Assembly: GCF_003999975.1 (NCBI RefSeq) | Contig: NZ_RJAC01000018.1 | Coordinates: forward strand, 124,001-188,000 | Direction: 5' to 3' | From: Actinoplanes solisilvae | GTDB lineage: Bacteria > Actinomycetota > Actinomycetes > Mycobacteriales > Micromonosporaceae | Length of the DNA stretch: 64,000 nucleotides | Part shown: positions 16,744 through 25,652 of the stretch, in pieces | Layout: the number at the start of each line of letters is the position of its first letter | Numbering within the stretch: position 1 is the first letter of the stretch | Made by a program: the position numbers and the translations under genes | The notes under the pieces: generated by a model | What the model saw: only the letters and a program-made list of their open reading frames with translations | What the model was told of the DNA's origin: nothing | The model's database searches: none

Positions 16744-17595
16744 ATGTTCTCTCTCTCGAGCAAAGCCCGGCGAGTGGCGATCGGAGCGGCCGGTCTCGGC
16801 GTGCTGGTCGGCCTCGCCGGGGTCGCCGCGCCCGCCCTCGCCGAAACCAATCTCCCGCAGTCGGCGAAGGAGAAGCCGACCGTCGTCCTCGTGCACGGTG
16901 CGTGGGCCGACGGGTCGAGCTGGGACAAGGTCACGACCAAGCTCCAGCACGACGGCTACCGGGTGGCCGTCCCGCCGAACCCGCTGACCGGCGTGGCCGA
17001 CGACGCCGCGAGCCTGCGCGCCTACCTGAGCACCATCACCGGCCCGATCGTCCTCGTCGGACACTCGTACGCGGGCATGGTCATCACGAGTGCCGCTCAG
17101 GGTGACAAGCAGGTCAAGGCCCTGGTGTACGTCGACGCCTACATCCCGGACAAGGGCGACTCGGTGCAGTCGCTGACCGGGGCGAAGCCGGGCTCGGTCT
17201 TCGCGGTCGACCCGACCACCGTCTTCAACTTCGTCCCGATCCCCAAGGCGGAGAAGGGTGTGGTCAACGCCTTCGTGAAGGCCGAGATCTACGGCAAGGC
17301 GTTCGCCGGCAAGAGCATCTCGGCCAAGGAGGTCGCGGTGCTGGCCGCCCGGCAGCGTCCGCTCTCGACGGCCGCCCTCGGCGAGGCGGAGACCGGCACG
17401 CCAGCCTGGAAGAGCATCCCCTCCTGGTCGGTGATCGGCAAGCAGGACGCCGTCATTCCCCCCGCTGAGCAGGTCGTCATGTCGAAGCGGGCCAAGGCGC
17501 ACACCATCGAGATCGACGCGCCCCACCTGTCCATGGTCACGGCCCCGACCGCGGTCACCCACCAGATCGAGGCCGCAGCCCGGGCCACCGACTGA
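16744..17595 (+). CDS. Secreted alpha/beta hydrolase
   Basis: 283 residues. A signal peptide (SKARRVAIGAAGLGVLVGL...APALA) is cleaved near residue 33. The mature part has VVLVHGAWADGSSWDKV, the elbow LVGHSYAGMV (Ser in GHSYAG), an acid candidate in VIGKQDAVIP and His in DAPHLSMV. This pattern belongs to the EstC/salicylate-esterase-like branch of small hydrolases. The ribosome binding site AGGAAAGGAA precedes the ATG. It sits 47 bp after the fused-hydrolase gene and ends in a strong terminator, so the two probably form a transcription unit. Confidence 0.9.
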   Translation: MFSLSSKARRVAIGAAGLGVLVGLAGVAAPALAETNLPQSAKEKPTVVLVHGAWADGSSWDKVTTKLQHDGYRVAVPPNPLTGVADDAASLRAYLSTITGPIVLVGHSYAGMVITSAAQGDKQVKALVYVDAYIPDKGDSVQSLTGAKPGSVFAVDPTTVFNFVPIPKAEKGVVNAFVKAEIYGKAFAGKSISAKEVAVLAARQRPLSTAALGEAETGTPAWKSIPSWSVIGKQDAVIPPAEQVVMSKRAKAHTIEIDAPHLSMVTAPTAVTHQIEAAARATD

Positions 17596-17601
17596 TACGA
17601 C

Positions 17602-17637
17602 AGCCGGCCGTGGCGCAGCGATGCCACGGCCGGCTTC
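17602..17637 (+). terminator. Strong hairpin ending the hydrolase operon
   Basis: AGCCGGCCGTGGC and GCCACGGCCGGCT pair over 13 bp around an 8-nt loop, followed by TCCTTCCTT. It lies directly after the stop of the secreted hydrolase. Confidence 0.8.
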
Positions 17638-17656
17638 CTTCCTTGGAGGCGTTCAC

Positions 17657-17816
17657 ATGCAATTCGTTCTCATGCATGGCGGGTGGCAGGCGAGCTGGTG
17701 CTGGGATGCCGTCTCGTCGGTCCTGCGCAGCAGCGGTCACCGGGTGTTCACCCCGACCCCGCGAGGCGCCCAACCCGATCGCCCTGGCCGAAGCGCTCCT
17801 GACCGTCACCGCCTGA
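17657..17816 (+). pseudogene. Decayed alpha/beta hydrolase: start and end only
   Basis: After a ribosome binding site (TTGGAGG) the frame from ATG 17657 encodes a clear hydrolase N-terminus (MQFVLMHGGWQASWCWD, then LRSSGHRVFTPT). It breaks off near 17757. In another frame the sequence ends as such proteins do (NPIALAEALLTVTA, stop 17814-17816). About 180 central residues, with the nucleophile, are missing. This is an internal-deletion scar. Its stop overlaps the stop of the convergent merR gene. Confidence 0.7.
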
Positions 17817-18156
17817 GGGCGCCCAGGTAGGCGTCGATGGCCTGCAGATTCCTGGTCAGGCTCTCGAGACGCTGCGCCATGCGATCGCGCTCCCGCTGAA
17901 CCCGGCGTACGAAATCCGGGGCGGGGTACCGCGAGTTCGCCGCCTCGGCCAGGCAGGGCAGCACCTCCCTGATGATCTCGGTCGTCAGACCCGCGCCGAG
18001 AAGACTACGAATCTGCTCCACCCGAGCGACCTGGGACTCGTCGTAGTCGCGGTATCCGTTCTCCTCGCGCCTCGGGCTGAGAAGACCCTGCTCCTCGTAG
18101 TAGCGGAGGAGCCGGGGTGACACCTCAGCCCGCTCGGACAGCTCCTTGATCCTCAT
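17806..18156 (-). CDS. MerR-family regulator
   Basis: 116 residues. The winged helix-turn-helix reads MRIKELSERAEVSPRLLRYYEEQGLLSP, followed by the wing NGYRDYDESQVARVEQI and a C-terminal coiled-coil dimerisation helix (RRVQRERDRMAQRLESLTRNLQ). There is no Cys cluster, so it is probably an organic-ligand or drug-type regulator rather than a metal sensor. The start abuts a truncated, divergent MFS gene with no intergenic DNA. The normal divergent promoter region is therefore gone, and the gene may be poorly expressed although its coding sequence looks intact. Confidence 0.85.
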   Translation of the reverse strand: MRIKELSERAEVSPRLLRYYEEQGLLSPRREENGYRDYDESQVARVEQIRSLLGAGLTTEIIREVLPCLAEAANSRYPAPDFVRRVQRERDRMAQRLESLTRNLQAIDAYLGALRR

Positions 18157-18157
18157 C

Positions 18158-18901
18158 GACGCCTTCGCCGGGACCCCGGTCGCGCTGTCGCTCGGCGTGC
18201 CCGTCGGCGCATACCTCGGCCGGGCGGTCGGGTGGCAGCTCACCTTCGGCCTCGCCTCGGCGCTGACCGCCCTGCTGATCGTCTGGACCGCGTTCAAGCT
18301 GCCCAATTTCGCCGGCCAGCAGGCCGAGGACCGGGTTCCGCTGCGCACGATCCTCCGGCTTCGAGGCATCCGTACGGTCCTGGTGGTGACGGGCGCCTTC
18401 GTCCTCGCACACACGATCCTTTACACGTACATCGCTCCGATCCTGGCCGACGCCGGTCTGCCGGAGCATGTCGAGTGGATCCTGCTGGACTTCGGGATCG
18501 CCTCGATCGTCAGCATCTGGCTCACCGGCGTGTTCATCGATCGGCACCACCGTCGGCTGGTCGTGATCAGCACAGGGCTCTTCGCCGCGGCCGCGGTGGT
18601 GCTGACCGTGGCCAGTTCCAGCGCCGCGGTCGACTACGTCGCGGTCGCGGCCTGGGGACTCTCGTTCGGAGGGGCGGCCACCCTGCTGCAGTCGGCGTTG
18701 ATGAGGGCGGCGGGAGAGCACGCCGACGTCGCCCAGTCGTCGATGGTGACCACCTGGAACCTGGGGATCGGCCTCGGTGGGCTGGTCGGCGGCGCGCTTC
18801 TGGCCGGTTTCGGCTCGAGCTCGCTCATCATCGCCACGGTCGTGCTCCTCGTGCCCACCGTGCTCGTGGTGATCCTCGCCCGCCGTCACGCGTTTCCCTA
18901 G
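18158..18901 (+). pseudogene. MFS transporter lacking its N-terminal third
   Basis: The frame encodes the rear part of a DHA1-type drug/sugar efflux transporter. It begins in the middle of the protein at AFAGTPVALSLGVPVGAYLG, normally near residue 130, then runs through helices such as TVLVVTGAFVLAHTILYTYIAP and SLIIATVVLLVPTVLVVILA. About four membrane helices, the start codon region and any promoter are missing. The break falls at the start codon of the divergent merR, so one deletion probably removed the intergenic region and the transporter 5' end. TTG 18146 could start a 251-residue fragment, but function is unlikely. Its stop overlaps the convergent tetR stop. Confidence 0.75.
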
Positions 18902-19455
18902 CTCCCGTCCAGCAGCGCGAGCGCCCCGGCGGTCGCGGCGTCGGCCGAGGACTGCCGTCCGGTGGCTCGGGCGACGACGAACGCGCCCTCGACCACAGCC
19001 AGAAGGGCGGCCGCGGTTTTCGCCGGGTCCAGCTTCGACGACACGGAGCCGTCGTCCTGAGCTTCTCGGACGACACTCTCGAGAAGGTCGCCCAGCTCGG
19101 TGAACGCGGCGCCCAAGGACTCCCGCAAGCCGGGCTCGGCCAGGATCCCGGCGTCGTACGCGAAGCCGCCGATCTGGCACCCGCCGAGCGCGTCGCCGGC
19201 CGAGCCGAGGAACGCGGCCAGGCGATCCCGGCCCGTCGGCAGACCGTCCATCGCGGCCCGCACGGCATCGATCAGGTCGCGCCCGTTCTCGCGGACGACC
19301 TCCTGGCCGAGCTCGGTCTTCGCCGGGAAGTGGTGGTAGAAGCTGCCCTGCCCGACACCGGCATCGGCCATCACCTGCTTCGGGCTCGTCGTCGAGTATC
19401 CGCGGTGCCAGAAGAGCCTCTTGGCCGAGTCGATGATCAGCCGCCTGTTGTCCAT
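18898..19455 (-). CDS. TetR-family repressor of the adjacent hydrolase
   Basis: 185 residues. TetR_N shows NRRLIIDSAKRLFWHRGYS, TSPKQVMADAGVGQGSFYHHFPAKTELG. The C-terminal domain contains GDALGGCQIGGFAYDAGILAE, a TetR_C type often linked to small-molecule reductases and hydrolases. The ATG at 19455 begins at the DNA-binding domain. Two near-identical palindromes lie 20-60 bp upstream, between this gene and the divergent hydrolase, so autorepression and control of the hydrolase are very likely. Confidence 0.92.
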   Translation of the reverse strand: MDNRRLIIDSAKRLFWHRGYSTTSPKQVMADAGVGQGSFYHHFPAKTELGQEVVRENGRDLIDAVRAAMDGLPTGRDRLAAFLGSAGDALGGCQIGGFAYDAGILAEPGLRESLGAAFTELGDLLESVVREAQDDGSVSSKLDPAKTAAALLAVVEGAFVVARATGRQSSADAATAGALALLDGS

Positions 19456-19475
19456 GACACAAGAATAGCAAGCTC

Positions 19476-19515
19476 CATACCTGGAGGTAGGGTTGTTACC
19501 ATACCTAGAGGTATG
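19476..19515. promoter_or_regulatory. Twin operators for the divergent tetR/hydrolase pair
   Basis: CATACCT-AG-AGGTATG (19500-19515) is a perfect palindrome. CATACCT-GG-AGGTAGG (19476-19491) is a second copy with one mismatch. Their centres are 24 bp apart, slightly over two helical turns, suited to binding of two TetR dimers on one face. Confidence 0.8.
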
Positions 19516-19557
19516 TATGGTCGATTGCAGCAGACGTTCACAAAAGGGAGAACCGCC

Positions 19558-20442
<885 letters not shown>

Positions 20443-20457
20443 CAAATCCAATCGTCG

Positions 20458-20483
20458 CCCGGTCACGGCTTGCCGTGGCCGGG
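20458..20483 (+). terminator. Hairpin after epoxide hydrolase-like gene
   Basis: CCCGGTCACGG and CCGTGGCCGGG pair with one G-T pair around a CTTG loop, 15 bp after the stop. Confidence 0.6.
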
Positions 20484-20576
20484 CCGTGCGGCACGATGCT
20501 GTAGACGTTAAAAGATCTCCATCGAGATGCTCGATATCAATGATCTCCTTCAGGATTGCGCGCCGGAGATCGATAC

Positions 20577-20669
20577 ATGACGGACCTGCACATGGCCCAC
20601 CGCCAGTACGCCGAGCGAGGGTTTACATTGGTCCGTCCGGCTGTAGCGTTTCCTCAAGACGGTGACTAA
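20577..20669 (+). CDS. Possible 30-residue ORF upstream of the caspase operon
   Basis: ATG 20577 has GGAGA at 7-nt spacing and encodes MTDLHMAHRQYAERG... to TAA 20667-20669. I recognise nothing in it. It could be a leader peptide, a remnant or chance. The rest of 20484-20735 is relatively A/T-rich, has no other ORF, and probably carries the operon promoter; no consensus was certain. Confidence 0.2.
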   Translation: MTDLHMAHRQYAERGFTLVRPAVAFPQDGD

Positions 20670-20735
20670 GGTCTTTGTGCATTCGTCGAGCAATGATCAA
20701 TAGCCGAAACGGTGTAGTTCATGGAGCCAGGCAAG

Positions 20736-21089
20736 ATGGATGTCCGCGTCGCGGTTCCGGGCGCCGATCCCGAAAGCGTTCAGGACCTGGCATTCGATCT
20801 TCGCCGGGCCATCCTTGACACCGACGTCGACGATGTCCGTCCGGCCACCACGGATGCCACCCCGGCGGGTGCGAAATCCGGTGCGGCTCTGACGGTCGGC
20901 GTGCTGGTGGTCACCCTCGCCCCGACTGTGGTGGAGGGCCTCATGACGGTCGTGTCGTCCTGGCTGAGCCGCCAGCCTCGTGACGTCGAGATCGAGGTGG
21001 ACGGTCAGCGGCTGCGGGTTCCGGTGACCCGGCAGCAACGGGATGAGCTGGTCGCGGCCTATCTGCGCCGACTCGACCGCGAGTCATGA
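20736..21089 (+). CDS. EACC1-type effector-associated small membrane protein
   Basis: 117 residues from ATG 20736; ATG 20721 would add five, but GGAG fits the later start. The layout is an N-terminal alpha/beta segment (MDVRVAVPGADPESVQDLAFDLRRAI), an acidic Val-rich stretch, one membrane helix (AALTVGVLVVTLAPTVVEGL), then a strand-rich C-terminus (DVEIEVDGQRLRVPVTRQQ). This matches effector-associated constant component 1 (EACC1), which comparative genomics links to caspase-like and trypsin-like effectors in predicted biological-conflict systems of multicellular bacteria. Its stop overlaps the caspase start (ATGA), so the two proteins are made together. Its biochemical role is unknown. Confidence 0.75.
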   Translation: MDVRVAVPGADPESVQDLAFDLRRAILDTDVDDVRPATTDATPAGAKSGAALTVGVLVVTLAPTVVEGLMTVVSSWLSRQPRDVEIEVDGQRLRVPVTRQQRDELVAAYLRRLDRES

Positions 21090-22999
21090 GCGCCGGGCCT
21101 CCGAGGCGGGCACTGTTGCTCGGCTGCAGCACCTTCGCCGACCCGTCGCTGGCCCGCCTCCGGTCGCCGCGCACAGATATCGAGGAACTCGCCCGGCTGC
21201 TGCGCGATCCCGACCATTGCCGTTACGAGGTCGCCACGGAGGTCGACTGTTCCAGCCAGCGCGCCCGCCGGGAGATCGAAAGCTTCTTCGCGGGAGCCAC
21301 ATTCGGCGACGCGATGAACCTCTTGTACCTCACATGTCACGGGGTGCAGGACAATCAGGGCCGGCTGTACTTCGCGTTCACCGATACCGAGCGTGATCTT
21401 CTCGGGTCGACCGCGGTATCCGCCGAATGGGTTCGAGAATGCGTGCACAACAGCCGGTCCAAGGCCACCCTCATCCTTGTCGACTGCTGCTTCAGCGGTG
21501 GATTCATCAAAGGCATGCAGGCTCGGTCGGGGGGCCCGAACGTCGAGACGCTGGTGCAGGACATGCCCCGCAGTACAGGGCTGGCCGTCCTCACCGCATC
21601 GGGTGAAACGGAGGCCAGCTTCGAGAACTCCGAATCCGCCGACGTACGCCCATCATATTTCACAGACGCATTGATCAACGGCATATCTTCCGGCGCGGCC
21701 GACCGCGATCGCGACGGCCGGGTCACGGTCGACGAACTCTACGACCACATCTACGAGCAGATCGTCAACGGGCCGTCGCCGCAACGACCGCGACGCCTCG
21801 GCGTCGGCGAGGGAGTGCTCGTCGTTGCTGACGCGCCCACCACAACGCCGTCGGCTGAGATCCGGCGCACGCGGCTGCTGGCCCACGGAATCCAAGGCTG
21901 GGTATCGTTCGACGGCGAGACCGCTATCGTCGGCAAGCTCACCCTGGCCAACAAGCCGAAGGGCGAGCACCGCTTCCCAGTCGGCCGGCTGTCCGGGGTA
22001 GTAATCAAGCATGCAACCCGTCTCCAACACGGGTTCCTCCAACTCGTGGTCGGCGGCGCCGCGCCGGCGGCTTCGCAGCAGGGCACGCTTGATTTCACCA
22101 AGTCGGCCAACGAGGACATGGCCCGGCTCCACGACGCGATCCAGTCTGCGATCGACGCGACTCACGGCCGGCCGCCGCTGGAACCGGAACCCACGGTCAT
22201 CAGCCCTGCAGCAGCATCAATCGAGCCCACCTCGTACCCGCCCGCCGCGCCACCATGGACAAGTCCGGCGACCCCCGACACCACCGCGCGCCCGGCTGCT
22301 CCGGCTGGACGCCCGGACCCAAGAGCGGATCGGCGCAATGGGGAACGCGATGGCGAACAGGCCGCGAGGATCATCCCGATGGCCACCCTCGACGGGCTGG
22401 CGGTGTGCCAGTTCGATGTCGTCCGATGGCTGGCGCCATGGCGCCAGCACTGGGCTCAAGCCCTGGGTCGGCCTGCCACTGTTCCGGTGTGGCTGCCCAT
22501 AATCGCCCAGCACATCGGCGGGCATGCAGCCCCACCTGGCACCACCGCGTCCACCTTCTACCCAACCCCGGAATACCTGGTGGGCTTCTGCAGCGGCATG
22601 CGGACCACGTGGGACCGGGCCACCGCGGACCGCCTGTTCCCGGCCGACCGGTCCACTCTTGCCGGCTGGATGACCTACCCCACCGATTGGCTGTCGCTCG
22701 GAAAGCCGTTCGCCGCTGCGACCATCGACGACCTCGCCACCGCCCGGCGACGCGCGCGGCGCGCGAAGACCAGACAGACGGCTCTGCGCACCGTACTGTG
22801 GGTGGCCGCCAGCCTGTTCTTGATCATGGAAATCGGCGCCATCGGCGCCACCTTTCAGGGGGACTGGACGGACGAGCAAGGCAAGCCGATCGGCAACCCC
22901 GTGGCGGTGGCGATCGCCGCCCACCTCATGTTCCTCCTGCCACTGGCCGGCCTCAGTTTCCTGATCGCCCTCGACCTACGCCGGTCTCGTCGGAAGTAG
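21086..22999 (+). CDS. Caspase-like peptidase with internal beta domain and C-terminal membrane anchor
   Basis: 637 residues. The p20/p10-like caspase domain (about 1-250) carries the catalytic His85 (YLTCHGVQ) and Cys135 (LILVDCCFSGGF), then an EF-hand-like loop (DRDRDGRVTVDE, 207-218) before DELYDHIYEQI. A second domain (about 258-358: RTRLLAHGIQGWVSFDG, HRFPVGRLSGVVIK, HGFLQLVVGG) resembles the PH-like DUF4429 fold. A Pro/Ala/Thr-rich linker (360-430), a further globular region (432-545) and two membrane helices (569-588, 605-628) follow. Caspase-like proteases of this type are thought to be effectors of death or defence programmes. It is encoded with EACC1 by a 4-bp overlap. Local A/T content is raised (around 21650-21690), compatible with transfer. 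The activation signal is not visible. Confidence 0.88.
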   Translation: MSAGPPRRALLLGCSTFADPSLARLRSPRTDIEELARLLRDPDHCRYEVATEVDCSSQRARREIESFFAGATFGDAMNLLYLTCHGVQDNQGRLYFAFTDTERDLLGSTAVSAEWVRECVHNSRSKATLILVDCCFSGGFIKGMQARSGGPNVETLVQDMPRSTGLAVLTASGETEASFENSESADVRPSYFTDALINGISSGAADRDRDGRVTVDELYDHIYEQIVNGPSPQRPRRLGVGEGVLVVADAPTTTPSAEIRRTRLLAHGIQGWVSFDGETAIVGKLTLANKPKGEHRFPVGRLSGVVIKHATRLQHGFLQLVVGGAAPAASQQGTLDFTKSANEDMARLHDAIQSAIDATHGRPPLEPEPTVISPAAASIEPTSYPPAAPPWTSPATPDTTARPAAPAGRPDPRADRRNGERDGEQAARIIPMATLDGLAVCQFDVVRWLAPWRQHWAQALGRPATVPVWLPIIAQHIGGHAAPPGTTASTFYPTPEYLVGFCSGMRTTWDRATADRLFPADRSTLAGWMTYPTDWLSLGKPFAAATIDDLATARRRARRAKTRQTALRTVLWVAASLFLIMEIGAIGATFQGDWTDEQGKPIGNPVAVAIAAHLMFLLPLAGLSFLIALDLRRSRRK

Positions 23000-23103
23000 G
23001 CGTCGCCCGCCCAGCAGGGCAACAGAATGCTTCACCACGGCTCGACGAGTGGCCATGAATAAAGGCTCTCCAGCTGACTTCGTTGTGCCAGACTCGAATA
23101 GCC

Positions 23104-23136
23104 ACCTCACGCGCACCGTGAGTGAATACGTGAGGT
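23104..23136. repeat. 8-bp inverted repeat between caspase and maleylpyruvate isomerase-like genes
   Basis: ACCTCACG and CGTGAGGT pair perfectly across a 17-nt spacer, 130 bp before the next start. It could be an operator or a weak terminator. Confidence 0.35.
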
Positions 23137-23265
23137 CCGGACGCGGGCCCACTGTCTACAACGCACGGCCCGCGGGCCGGGGCGATGACCTCGCCGGACG
23201 CCAGAACCTGCTCGTGACCGAGACCGTGCGGCGGGCCCGGTCCGGCTGGAACTAGGCTCCGAGGT

Positions 23266-24054
23266 ATGACGACTTTGGCCGGCCGTACGATCGCGGTTCT
23301 GCGCAGTGAGCACGACAACCTCGCGAGCATCGTCCCCGGGCTCTCCGCCGAGCAGCTCACCGGCGCGTCGGGCGCCTCCGACTGGACGGTCGCCGATGTG
23401 CTCTCGCACCTTGGCAGCGGTGCCGAGCTCACGCGGGCCGGCCTTCGCGCGGCGCTGGACGGCACGGACGCGCCCGGGATGGAGTTCAACCAGGGCGTCT
23501 GGGACCGGTGGAACGCCCTGAGCCCGCAGGATCAGGCCTCCGCGTGGCTCGGCTCCGACGCGGCGCTGCTGGCCGACCTCGAGGCTGTACCGGAAGAGCG
23601 CCACGACGACGTCAAGGTCGCCCTCAGCTTCCTGCCCGAGCCACTCCCCCTCGCCTCGTTCGCCGCCATGCGCCTGAGCGAGGTCGTTCAGCACAGCTGG
23701 GACGTCCGCGCCGGACTCGACCCGGCGGCCACACTGCCCGAGGCGTCGGCGTTGCTGCTGGCCGAGCACCTCAGCAACGGTCTCAGCTTCATGCTCGGCT
23801 TCATGGGCAAGCCCGCGGCCGTACGGGAACACGCCGTCATCGGGATCGGCGAGACCTCGTACCGGATCGTCCTGACCGACCAGGTGCGGCTCACCACCGA
23901 GGACGTCCCCACGACCGCGACGTTCACCGGCGAGTTGGAAGCCGCGCTGCGCCTCGTCTACGGCCGCCTGACCCCGGAATACACCCCGGCCGGCGTCGAG
24001 GTGAAGGGCAACATCTCGCTCGACGAACTGCGCGCCGCCTTCCCCGGCTTCTGA
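23266..24054 (+). CDS. Mycothiol-dependent maleylpyruvate isomerase-family protein
   Basis: 262 residues with the N-terminal DinB-like four-helix domain. SDWTVADVLSHLGSGAE carries the first metal His, and LSEVVQHSWDVRAGL the Glu/His pair that completes the metal site. A C-terminal SCP2-like beta domain follows (TYRIVLTDQVRLTTED, VEVKGNISLDELR). True family members isomerise maleylpyruvate with mycothiol in gentisate degradation; many paralogues have unknown thiol-dependent roles, and no gentisate genes are adjacent. ATG 23266 starts just before the first helix. It appears monocistronic. Confidence 0.88.
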   Translation: MTTLAGRTIAVLRSEHDNLASIVPGLSAEQLTGASGASDWTVADVLSHLGSGAELTRAGLRAALDGTDAPGMEFNQGVWDRWNALSPQDQASAWLGSDAALLADLEAVPEERHDDVKVALSFLPEPLPLASFAAMRLSEVVQHSWDVRAGLDPAATLPEASALLLAEHLSNGLSFMLGFMGKPAAVREHAVIGIGETSYRIVLTDQVRLTTEDVPTTATFTGELEAALRLVYGRLTPEYTPAGVEVKGNISLDELRAAFPGF

Positions 24055-24169
24055 CCGCGCCGGGGTCGCCTTCCTGCCGGGCGCGTTCATCCTGGTCCTG
24101 GCCGCGTCCGGCACCAGGAGCCTGGTCCGCTCGATCCGGGCCGGTCGAACGTAACCGGCCGTCGACTGA

Positions 24170-25192
24170 TCAGGCCGGGACGACGTACGGGAATTGGTCT
24201 GTGCGCATCTCCTGGTTGGTCGCCGGGGAAAGACCGCTGAGCACGGCACCGCCGGTGACCAGCGACAGCATCACCTCGGGCGCATTGTCGGCCAGGGTGC
24301 GCCCGTTGCGGCTGACGAAGCTGTACGAGGCCGGCGTGCCCACGGTGTACGACAGCACGTCCGGGAACAGCTCGCGGACCACGGACTGGGCGTAGCCGGT
24401 CGGGTCGGTCGACGTCCCGGTCGCGGCGACGCTCGCGGCGATGTGCTCGCCGATGTGCTTGCGGTCGGACTCCACGTCCTGTGACACGTGCTGCGTGTCG
24501 GACGGGTCGGTGAACTGCACGTCGTCGGGCCAGAAGATCGGCCACATCATCGGGTGCCCGGCCCGGTTGATCTGCCGCCAGCCGCCGGCGTCGGTGGCGA
24601 GTTTGGTGGCCGCCCACACACCGATCTGCGTGCCCGGCCGCAACCGCGGGTGATCATGGGAGACCTCGAGCACGATCGAGTCGACGGTGGTGCCGGCGAA
24701 GCTGTTCCGGGCGTCCTTCGGCTGCCACTGCGACAGGTCGACGGCCGCACCCGCGTTGACGGCGGCGTTGACCTTCGACAGCAGTCCGAGGTCGATGTAG
24801 AACCAGTCCTTGATCCGCCCGGCCCACAGCCGTACGCCCTGACCTTGCGCGATGTCGCCGGTGCGCCCTCGCAGCAGTTGTTCGCCGTCGGCCGAGTCGT
24901 CGCGGGCCTGGTCGCCGGTCAACGCGTGCAACCGCAGCGGCTGGCGCCCGTCGGCGTCGGGATCGGCGAACGCCACCCGGTACGTCAGGTCCTCCTGCTC
25001 GGCGCCGTCGAAGTGCACCTTGAACTCGTACCGGGCCTCGGTGTGGAAGCTCGGCTCCGAGTGCAGGCCGTTGACCGTGGAGTTCACGTCCATCACGAAG
25101 ACTGTGCTGTTCTCCCCCGCGAAGACGCACAGGTCGTCGAGGAACAGCTGCCCGGTTTGTGCGGCCAGGGGCGTATCGAGGTGGTGGGACAT
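24170..25192 (-). CDS. DUF4331 family protein
   Basis: 340 residues beginning MSHHLDTPLAAQTGQLFLDDL, the typical start of DUF4331 proteins, with FVMDVNSTVNG, TYRVAFADPDADGRQ, VRLWAGRIKDWFYID, FAGTTVDSIVLEVS and IGVWAATKL. The pattern is beta-rich with many aromatic and Asp residues, as in this family of unknown function. No signal peptide is visible. ATG 25192 is supported by GAGAGG 6-7 nt upstream. It is divergent from the molybdoenzyme operon, and about 265 bp of shared upstream DNA lie between. Confidence 0.85.
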   Translation of the reverse strand: MSHHLDTPLAAQTGQLFLDDLCVFAGENSTVFVMDVNSTVNGLHSEPSFHTEARYEFKVHFDGAEQEDLTYRVAFADPDADGRQPLRLHALTGDQARDDSADGEQLLRGRTGDIAQGQGVRLWAGRIKDWFYIDLGLLSKVNAAVNAGAAVDLSQWQPKDARNSFAGTTVDSIVLEVSHDHPRLRPGTQIGVWAATKLATDAGGWRQINRAGHPMMWPIFWPDDVQFTDPSDTQHVSQDVESDRKHIGEHIAASVAATGTSTDPTGYAQSVVRELFPDVLSYTVGTPASYSFVSRNGRTLADNAPEVMLSLVTGGAVLSGLSPATNQEMRTDQFPYVVPA

Positions 25193-25457
25193 CAAAGGTC
25201 CTCTCGCTGAGGGTATGTCGTCCAGTCGCTTCGTCCCCACCGTAAGCAGACGCGGACCCGCCCGGCCGACGTCGATCGAAGATCTGCACGGTGCGGCGAC
25301 CAGGTTGAGCGTGCCGGGGCACAACGGTGGCGAAGCACACCCTCGAACCGCGCCTATGGGGGCTAGCACCAAAGACACGGGAGCCGGTCACCGGCGAGTC
25401 TGAGGGGGTAGCGCTGACACTGATGCTCGACCAGCCTCGATCGAGGGAGCACATGAC

Positions 25458-25652
25458 ATGAAAAAGCCCGCGCTGGTTCTGTTCGGCGTGGTCGTGGCAC
25501 TCCTGGGCCTGCTCTTCACTCTGCAGGGCGCGGGCGTCATCCACGGCAGCGTGATGAGCGATACGACGTTCTGGACGGTCGCCGGGCCGATCATCATCGT
25601 GGTCGGGCTGATCCTGGCCTCGGCCGGAGTCCGGGGACGATCCCGCCGATGA
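25458..25652 (+). CDS. Small two-helix membrane protein
   Basis: 64 residues with two membrane segments (ALVLFGVVVALLGLLFTLQGAG and TVAGPIIIVVGLILASAGV) and a basic tail. Its stop overlaps the ATG of the molybdoenzyme gene (ATGA), so it is the first gene of a three-gene operon with that enzyme and a cytochrome b. It may anchor or assist the complex; I know no assigned function. Confidence 0.8.
   Translation: MKKPALVLFGVVVALLGLLFTLQGAGVIHGSVMSDTTFWTVAGPIIIVVGLILASAGVRGRSRR

Noticed and set aside
23049..23255. 68-codon ORF between the caspase and maleylpyruvate isomerase-like genes
   Set aside because: No ribosome binding site and no family resemblance; it spans an inverted repeat that looks regulatory.
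24053..24154. Short frame reading GVAFLPGAFILVLAASGTRS and a basic end, like the C-terminus of a membrane protein
   Set aside because: Only about 30 codons, no start codon and no upstream continuation. It may be another gene end left by deletion, but that cannot be supported.
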